Shown here: piece by piece, positions 42,499 through 48,061 of the stretch
Position numbering within the stretch: position 1 is the stretch's first letter
Layout: the number at the start of each line of letters is the position of its first letter
Assembly (NCBI GenBank): GCA_910588655.1
Contig: CAJUPJ010000030.1
Span: 1-48,061, forward strand
Direction of reading: 5' to 3'
Length of the DNA stretch: 48,061 nucleotides
DNA from: an uncultured Lachnospiraceae bacterium
GTDB taxonomy: Bacteria; Bacillota; Clostridia; Lachnospirales; Lachnospiraceae
Translations under genes and position numbers: made by a program
Notes under the pieces: generated by a model
Databases searched by the model: none
The model's input: the letters and a program-made list of their open reading frames with translations, nothing else
Told to the model about the DNA's origin: nothing

Positions 42499-43206
42499 AT
42501 GGATTTTGAATTTTTAAAGAATAAACGCCTGCTTATTGTAGATGATGAGCAGGAACTACTGGATATGCTGGTTTCTATTTTAAATACAGAGGGTTTTAAT
42601 AATATTGCAACTGCAGGAAACGTTAAAGATGCGCTGGACTTAGCAGAAAGTTATAAACCAGAGCTTGCCATTCTGGATGTAATGCTTCCTGATGGTGATG
42701 GTTTTTCCTTAATGGAACAGCTTAAACAAAAAGGCAGCTACCCTGTACTTTTTCTTACTGCCAGAGGGGAAGATGAAGATAAATTCAAAGGGTTTGGGCT
42801 TGGTGCAGATGATTATGTAGTAAAACCATTTCTGCCAAAAGAACTTGTATTCCGTATTATGGCAATTTTACGCAGGACTTATAAAAATGAAAACCCCCAT
42901 GTAAAATTATATGGAAGTGAGATTGACTTTGACAGGGCAGAAATAACTAAAAACGGGGAACACATTGCCTTAACAGCAAAGGAACACTCTATATTAAGCG
43001 TTTTATACCGCAATGCAGGACGCATTGTAACAACTGATTCTTTATGTGAAGCCGCCTGGGGAGAAAATCCTTTTGGTTATGAAAACTCACTAATGGCACA
43101 TATACGCCGTATACGTGAAAAGATAGAACAAAACCCTTCACATCCTGTATCTTTAATTACTGTTAAAGGTTTAGGATATAAGCTGGTTCTAAAAGAAACT
43201 ATATAA
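42499..43206 (+). CDS. OmpR/PhoB-family response regulator
   Basis: A 235-aa regulator with a receiver domain (acidic pair Asp15-Asp16, phospho-Asp60 in LAILDVMLPDG, Lys in YVVKPF) and a winged-helix DNA-binding domain (GEHIALTAKEHSILSVLYRN; ENSLMAHIRRIREKIEQ; ITVKGLGYKLV). AGAAGGAAG lies before the ATG. It precedes the sensor kinase gene by 42 nt and is divergent to the exporter it probably controls. Confidence 0.96.
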   Translation: MDFEFLKNKRLLIVDDEQELLDMLVSILNTEGFNNIATAGNVKDALDLAESYKPELAILDVMLPDGDGFSLMEQLKQKGSYPVLFLTARGEDEDKFKGFGLGADDYVVKPFLPKELVFRIMAILRRTYKNENPHVKLYGSEIDFDRAEITKNGEHIALTAKEHSILSVLYRNAGRIVTTDSLCEAAWGENPFGYENSLMAHIRRIREKIEQNPSHPVSLITVKGLGYKLVLKETI

Positions 43207-43248
43207 AAGAAAATATATAAGCTGTATAAAGATTTAAAGGAGGCTGTT

Positions 43249-44637
43249 ATGAAAAGTATACCTAAACTGATACGGCGTTTTACAAGTATTATGCTTCTAT
43301 CTTTTATTCTTATTATTATCCTTAATATTGTATTATTGTATATATATACATCAAACCAAAAACCAAATTCTTCCCCCTGGGAAACTGCAGAAGAAGTTGC
43401 AAATAGTTTAAAATATAACGGAAAGGAATATATTCTGCCCGCTGGTATTTTACTTGAACTTGAAAGTTCTGGCATATGGGCAGTTTTCATTGATAATAAT
43501 TCAATGCAGGTAGTATGGCATACGGATAACCTGCCTGGTACTGTGCCCATGTCATATTCTGTTTCTGATATAGCACACCTTGTACGCGGCTATATAGACG
43601 GATATCCCACTTTCACTGGGGAAACAGGGAACGGGCTTGTTGTGCTTGGTTATCCGCAAAACAGTTTCTGGAAGCATATGTGGCCAAGCTGGGATTATAA
43701 TTTAATTGCAAACCTTCCTAAAACCATCCTTTTATTTTTACTAATTAATATACTTCTGGTTTTTATTATATATATTACTACTAATTCTAACTTACTAAAA
43801 TCCGTAAAACCAATTATAGAAGGAATACAGTCACTGCCTTTAAAAAACCATGTTTATGTAAAGGAGAAAGGATTATTCCAGGAACTTGCTATAAGCATTA
43901 ATAAAACCTCAGAAATACTTAAGTCACAGGACAGGCAGTTACAAAGAAAAGAAACTGCCAGGGCAAACTGGATTGCTGGTGTTTCACATGATATAAGGAC
44001 ACCTCTGTCAATGATTATGGGATATGCCAGCCAGTTAGAAGAAAATACAGCTCTAACAGATAATACAAGGCAAAAGGCGGCTATTATTGTAAAACAAAGC
44101 AGCCGTATTAAAAGCCTGGTAAATGACCTTAACCTGGCATCTAAACTAGAGTATAACATACAGCCTGTAAACCTGGAAAAAGAAAATATAACCACTATAG
44201 TACGCCAGGCAGTTGTTAATTTTATAAATATGGATATAGAACACCAGTATCCTGTTGAATGGCAGACAGCCGGAAACTTAAATACATGTTTTGTATATGC
44301 TGATAAAAATTTATTAAAACGTGCTATAAGCAATTTAATGCAGAACTCTATAAGCCATAATGCCAGCGGATGTAAAATTTATGTAAATATTATTGCAGAA
44401 AAAGGGTATTGTACTGTAATTATTGCTGATGATGGCACTGGGGCAACAAAAGAACAGATAAAAAAAATTAACAATTCCCCACACTATATGGTATGTGATG
44501 AAAATACAACAGAACAACAGCATGGTTTAGGGCTTCTTATTGTAAAACAAGTTGCCGCTGCCCATAATGGTACATTTACTGTAAGCAGCAGCCCATATGG
44601 CGGTTTTTCTGCCAGTCTGTCACTTCCAGTTGTATAA
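43249..44637 (+). CDS. Sensor histidine kinase
   Basis: A 462-aa membrane kinase. Two membrane helices (about residues 12-34 and 160-183) flank an outside domain of about 125 residues. The dimerisation box carries His247 in GVSHDIRTPLSMIMGYASQL. The ATPase domain has an N box (LKRAISNLMQNSISHNA), a G1 box IADDGTGATKEQIKK and a G2 box QQHGLGLLIVKQV. The outside loop is larger than in the bacitracin BceS type, so direct ligand sensing is plausible. AAGGAGG lies upstream. Confidence 0.95.
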   Translation: MKSIPKLIRRFTSIMLLSFILIIILNIVLLYIYTSNQKPNSSPWETAEEVANSLKYNGKEYILPAGILLELESSGIWAVFIDNNSMQVVWHTDNLPGTVPMSYSVSDIAHLVRGYIDGYPTFTGETGNGLVVLGYPQNSFWKHMWPSWDYNLIANLPKTILLFLLINILLVFIIYITTNSNLLKSVKPIIEGIQSLPLKNHVYVKEKGLFQELAISINKTSEILKSQDRQLQRKETARANWIAGVSHDIRTPLSMIMGYASQLEENTALTDNTRQKAAIIVKQSSRIKSLVNDLNLASKLEYNIQPVNLEKENITTIVRQAVVNFINMDIEHQYPVEWQTAGNLNTCFVYADKNLLKRAISNLMQNSISHNASGCKIYVNIIAEKGYCTVIIADDGTGATKEQIKKINNSPHYMVCDENTTEQQHGLGLLIVKQVAAAHNGTFTVSSSPYGGFSASLSLPVV

Positions 44638-44698
44638 ATAAATATGAATATATACAAATATATACTTTTGCCCCCAGCATCATCATATTATAAATTTA

Positions 44699-44734
44699 AA
44701 AGGATGTGTACATATACTAATGCACACATCCTTT
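44699..44734. terminator. Hairpin between convergent genes
   Basis: AAAGGATGTGT (44699-44709) pairs over 11 bp with 44724-44734. It lies between the convergent kinase gene (+) and the FGGY gene (-). T-rich sequence follows on both sides, so it may serve both. Confidence 0.75.
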
Positions 44735-44765
44735 ATAATTATAATATTAATATCCTGTATAAATT

Positions 44766-46349
44766 TTAGAGGTTTTCAACCGCAGCACGCTCAATCGCAA
44801 GCCCTCTGCTGTATTTCTTAATAAAGTCATCAAAACCCTTTACATCTGCCGGGTCTGGCTGTTCAACTGAACCTGTAGTACCTGCAAATACATTTTCTTT
44901 AAGGTAATCACCCAGTGACTCCCCGTCTTTTTTATTATTCATATAAGATGCAAGTATAGCCATTCCCCATGCACCGCCTTCGCTTGCTGTATCCATTACA
45001 GATACAGGTGCATTCATTGCAGCAGCTAAAATCTTCTGGCATACACCCTTTGTTGTAAATAAACCGCCATGCCCGAATATTGAGTCAATCTGTACATCCT
45101 CTTCTTTAAGCAGTATATCAAGGCCTGTCTTTAATGCACCAAATGCAGTATAGAGTGTAACTTTCATAAAGTTAGCAAGGTTAAAATTGCTGTTTACTTC
45201 CCTGGCAAATAAAGGTCTTCCTTCTTCAAATCCTGTTACATGCTCACCTGAGAAATAGTTATATGCAAGAAGCCCGCCACCGTCTTTATCGCCTTCTTCT
45301 GACTTCCTGTAAAGTTTTTCATAGATATCACCTGTTTTAATCTCAAATCCGCACACATCTGCAAACTCTTTAAAAATGCTAATCCATGCATTAATATCAG
45401 AAGAACAGTTATTACAATGTACCATTGCAACTGCATCACCTACAGGTGTAGTTACAAGGTCTATTTCACGGTGTACATTTTTCAGAGGTTTTTCAAGAAC
45501 TATCATAGCAAATACAGAAGTTCCTGCCGATACATTACCTGTACGTACTGAAACACTGTTTGTAGCAACCATTCCTGTACCTGCATCACCCTCTGGAGGG
45601 CAGAGCGGAATACCTCCCTTAAGGTTTCCAGAAACATCAAGGAGTTTTGCACCTTCATCTGTAAGCACGCCGGCCTTGTCACCTGCTGTAAGCACACCTG
45701 GTATAATATCCTCAAGCTTCCATGAAAAGCCCTTGTCTGCAATGGTATTGTTAAATTTAGCAACCATATCTGCATTAAACTGCCTTGTTGATGAGTCTAT
45801 AGGGAACATACCTGATGCTTCGCCTACACCAAGAACCTTCTCACCTGTAAGTTTCCAGTGGATATAACCTGCAAGTGTTGTAAAATATGCGATGTCTTTT
45901 ACATGCTCTTCATTATTTAAAATTGCCTGGTAAAGATGTGCAATGCTCCAGCGCTGTGGAATATTAAAGCCAAACAGTTCTGTAAGCTTGTCTGCTGCTT
46001 CTTCTGTTATAGTGTTCCTCCATGTACGGAAAGGCACAAGAAGCTTGTCCTCCTTGTCAAATGCCATATAACCATGCATCATTGCACTAAACCCTATTGC
46101 GCCAACTTTCTCAATAGTAACACCATGTTTTTCTTTTACATCCTTTGCAAGCTGTGAATAACAGTCCTGTAAGCCTCCCCAGATATCATCCAGGCTGTAT
46201 GTCCACACGCCATTCTCATATTTGTTCTCCCAGGAATGTCCCCCAATTCCTATAAGATTGTTCTGGTCATCAACAAGAACTGCCTTAATCCTTGTTGAAC
46301 CAAATTCAATACCAAGTGCTGTCCTGCCATTAATAATAGCGTCTTTCAT
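44766..46349 (-). CDS. FGGY-family carbohydrate kinase, probably L-ribulokinase
   Basis: A 527-aa sugar kinase. The N-terminal phosphate site GIEFGSTRIKAVLVDD, the sugar-site stretch FSAMMHGYMAFDKEDK, CPPEGDAGTGMVATNSVSVR TGNVSAGTSV and the C-terminal GHGGLFTTKGVCQKILAAAM agree with FGGY kinases. It is about 527 aa, like the clostridial kinases found beside araA. As araA lies 68 nt upstream in the same direction, L-ribulose is the likely substrate, though xylulose cannot be ruled out. GGAGGG is 4 nt before the ATG. Confidence 0.88.
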   Translation of the reverse strand: MKDAIINGRTALGIEFGSTRIKAVLVDDQNNLIGIGGHSWENKYENGVWTYSLDDIWGGLQDCYSQLAKDVKEKHGVTIEKVGAIGFSAMMHGYMAFDKEDKLLVPFRTWRNTITEEAADKLTELFGFNIPQRWSIAHLYQAILNNEEHVKDIAYFTTLAGYIHWKLTGEKVLGVGEASGMFPIDSSTRQFNADMVAKFNNTIADKGFSWKLEDIIPGVLTAGDKAGVLTDEGAKLLDVSGNLKGGIPLCPPEGDAGTGMVATNSVSVRTGNVSAGTSVFAMIVLEKPLKNVHREIDLVTTPVGDAVAMVHCNNCSSDINAWISIFKEFADVCGFEIKTGDIYEKLYRKSEEGDKDGGGLLAYNYFSGEHVTGFEEGRPLFAREVNSNFNLANFMKVTLYTAFGALKTGLDILLKEEDVQIDSIFGHGGLFTTKGVCQKILAAAMNAPVSVMDTASEGGAWGMAILASYMNNKKDGESLGDYLKENVFAGTTGSVEQPDPADVKGFDDFIKKYSRGLAIERAAVENL

Positions 46350-46417
46350 CTTACCCTCCATTCTGTGTATACATAAATTATAGTATATACATTATATATT
46401 TTGTTACATATATTTTG

Positions 46418-47914
46418 TTATCTGTAAACGATATTTCCAAGCATAAGGTCACGCTTAAATCCAGATATTGTTGTATCCTTGTTGATTACTACCGCTTCAA
46501 TTCCCATCATTGCAGCCCAGTCACACATCTGTTCTGCTGTAAGGTCATATGTAAATGCAGTATGGTGTGCACCTCCCGCAAGTATCCATGCTTCTGCACC
46601 TGTATAGAAGTCTGGTTCAGGTGTCCAGAAGTTTGTAGCTGTAGGAAGCTTTGGCATAGGCTTTTCAGTCTGGCGGCAGTTTACTTCATTGATTATAAGG
46701 CGGAAACGGTTTCCAAGGTCAATAAGCGATGTTGCAATTCCATGGCCGTCCTTTGATGTAAATACAAGCCTTGCAGGGTCTTCCCTGTCACCCATTGAAA
46801 GCGGCTGGCATTTAATCTGTATAGGGCTTCCTGCTATAGAAGGACATATCTCAAGCATATGTGCTTCAAGAATACCCTCTTTGCCAGGTACCATATTGTA
46901 AGTATAATCTTCAAGCATTGATGTACCCTTTGCATCTTTCATGCCTGCTGTCATAATCTTCATAAGACGCACCATTGCAGCAACCTTCCAGTCACCTTCT
47001 GCGCCAAAGCCGTATCCCTTTTCCATCAGTCTCTGTATAGCAAGTCCAGGAAGCTGTTTTAAAGCACCAAGGTCACCAAAATGTGTAACTATTGCATGGT
47101 AGTTCTTTTCCTTTAAGAAACGCTCAAAGCCTATTTCAATCTGTGCCTGTACAGCAACATGTTTCTTAAACTCATCCGGGTCTCTTCCTTCAAGAAGTAT
47201 CTCATATTTATCATAATATTCATCAACAAGGGCATTAGTATCTGCTTCTGATACAGCGTCAACACATGCTGCAATCTCATTTACAGGATAAGCATCAACT
47301 TCCCAGCCAAATTTAAGCTGTGCTTCAACTTTATCGCCCTCTGTAACTGCAACATTCCTCATATTGTCCGCAACACGCATTACCCTTATATGGCTGCTTT
47401 CAATTATTCCTATAGCCGTACGCATCCATGAAGCAATACGGTTCTGGACATTTACATCACTCCAGTGTCCTACTACTACTTTACGCTCAATGCCCATACG
47501 TGTAACCATATGGCCATATTCCCTGTCACCATGCGCTGCCTGGTTCTCGTTCATAAAGTCCATATCTATTGTATCATATGGTATTTCCTGGTTAAACTGT
47601 GTATGTAAATGAAGCAATGGCTTTCTATATTCCTGCAGCCCTATAATCCATGACTTTGCAGGTGAAAAAGTATGCATCCATGTAATCACACCTGCACACT
47701 CATCATCCATATTTGCTTCATTAAAAGTTCTTCTTATAAGCTCATTTGTAATAAGAGTTGGTTTCCATACCACTTCAAATGGCAGGACTCCTGACTCATT
47801 TAATGCAGCAACAATCTTTTTTGAATGTTCTGCTACATTTGCAAGGCACTCGTCCCCATATAAATCCTGTGAACCTGTGCAAAACCAAAACTTGTAATTT
47901 CTCTGTAAATCCAT
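46418..47914 (-). CDS. araA: L-arabinose isomerase
   Basis: A 498-aa enzyme converting L-arabinose to L-ribulose. The N-terminus (YKFWFCTGSQDLYGDECLAN) and the substrate region (MHTFSPAKSWIIGL; LHLHTQFNQEIPYDTID) are highly typical. The two catalytic acids are visible in FGAEGDWKVAAMVRLM and GTSMLEDYTY, and metal-binding His in the C-terminal half (GGAHHTAFTYDLT). The start at 47914 has GGAGG about 6 nt upstream. It precedes the FGGY kinase. The araD epimerase is not in the window. Confidence 0.97.
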   Translation of the reverse strand: MDLQRNYKFWFCTGSQDLYGDECLANVAEHSKKIVAALNESGVLPFEVVWKPTLITNELIRRTFNEANMDDECAGVITWMHTFSPAKSWIIGLQEYRKPLLHLHTQFNQEIPYDTIDMDFMNENQAAHGDREYGHMVTRMGIERKVVVGHWSDVNVQNRIASWMRTAIGIIESSHIRVMRVADNMRNVAVTEGDKVEAQLKFGWEVDAYPVNEIAACVDAVSEADTNALVDEYYDKYEILLEGRDPDEFKKHVAVQAQIEIGFERFLKEKNYHAIVTHFGDLGALKQLPGLAIQRLMEKGYGFGAEGDWKVAAMVRLMKIMTAGMKDAKGTSMLEDYTYNMVPGKEGILEAHMLEICPSIAGSPIQIKCQPLSMGDREDPARLVFTSKDGHGIATSLIDLGNRFRLIINEVNCRQTEKPMPKLPTATNFWTPEPDFYTGAEAWILAGGAHHTAFTYDLTAEQMCDWAAMMGIEAVVINKDTTISGFKRDLMLGNIVYR

Positions 47915-48061
47915 ACCGCTCCTCCATTCATTACTAAATAATATATAATATAAACTTACCACATTTGGCGCTGGATGTATATACCTTTTTCTAAAATAAT
48001 TTAAATAATCGTTACTATTCAGTCATAAAGGCACATTTATAAGGCACACAGTTAAAAAGCT
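47915..48061 (-). other. Upstream region of araA
   Basis: This AT-rich stretch should hold the araA promoter. GGATGTATATACC is near-palindromic (47976-47988), and TGTGTATACATAAA occurs in the araA-kinase gap near 46364-46377. Either could be an operator for a GntR/LacI-type AraR, but neither matches the Bacillus AraR box well. Confidence 0.3.

Overview
The window is low-GC Bacillota DNA, most likely a Lachnospiraceae-type anaerobic Clostridium relative. The grounds are the spoIIA/sigF sporulation operon with spoVA genes, T-box control of aminoacyl-tRNA synthetases, a single F-type ATP synthase operon with a sodium-type c subunit, an Rpn/PD-(D/E)XK transposase-like gene and strong Shine-Dalgarno sites. 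Nearly all genes lie on the minus strand. No rRNA, CRISPR array or complete autonomous transposon was seen.

Layout. 1-560: repeat remnants and hairpins. 562-4772 (-): an XRE regulator, then the sporulation block read spoIIAA-spoIIAB-sigF, a small membrane protein, spoVAA-spoVAB-spoVAC; spoVAD and spoVAE are not here. 4921-8014 (-): a FapA-type polymer-binding protein, a 60-aa protein and a zinc-ribbon/TPR membrane protein. 8172-12686 (-): translation genes, namely infC (AUU start, leader attenuator), rpmI, rplT, then valS behind a T-box. 12730-14000: repeat island with a frameshifted ToxN-like toxin. 14194-16191 (+): two unrecognised or conserved hypothetical proteins. 16197-16507: a hairpin cluster resembling a non-autonomous IS200/IS605-type element. 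16624-24112 (-): nine-gene ATP synthase operon. 24372-26015 (-): a HAD phosphatase and a membrane-anchored cyclophilin. 26278-26361 (+): tRNA-Leu(AAG) with its own promoter and terminator. 26612-27508 (+): Rpn-like gene. 27847-30947 (-): a very long solute-binding lipoprotein and spmA. 31085-31551: an HTH pseudogene. 31657-34752 (-): aspS with T-box, and degV. 34922-35872: two giant nested hairpins. 35909-39648 (-): a 967-aa zinc-ribbon protein and a HAD phosphatase. 39781-44637: an antimicrobial-peptide type ABC exporter with a divergent two-component system. 44766-47914 (-): arabinose isomerase and an FGGY kinase.

Two unusual signals deserve most attention. First, a family of very large intergenic inverted repeats (about 165 to 420 bp): the stem sequences differ from copy to copy yet each copy's two arms match each other, and a core with conserved asymmetric strands is shared. 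Second, a 16-nt sequence overlapping the ribosome-binding site is identical upstream of atpG, aspS and a small gene in the sporulation block. In front of atpG and aspS it can pair with the loop of an upstream hairpin to form an H-type pseudoknot next to the Shine-Dalgarno site. I do not recognise it as a named riboswitch, so it is a candidate new translational control element. All functional statements rest on reading translated sequences and motifs by eye; no database search was possible.
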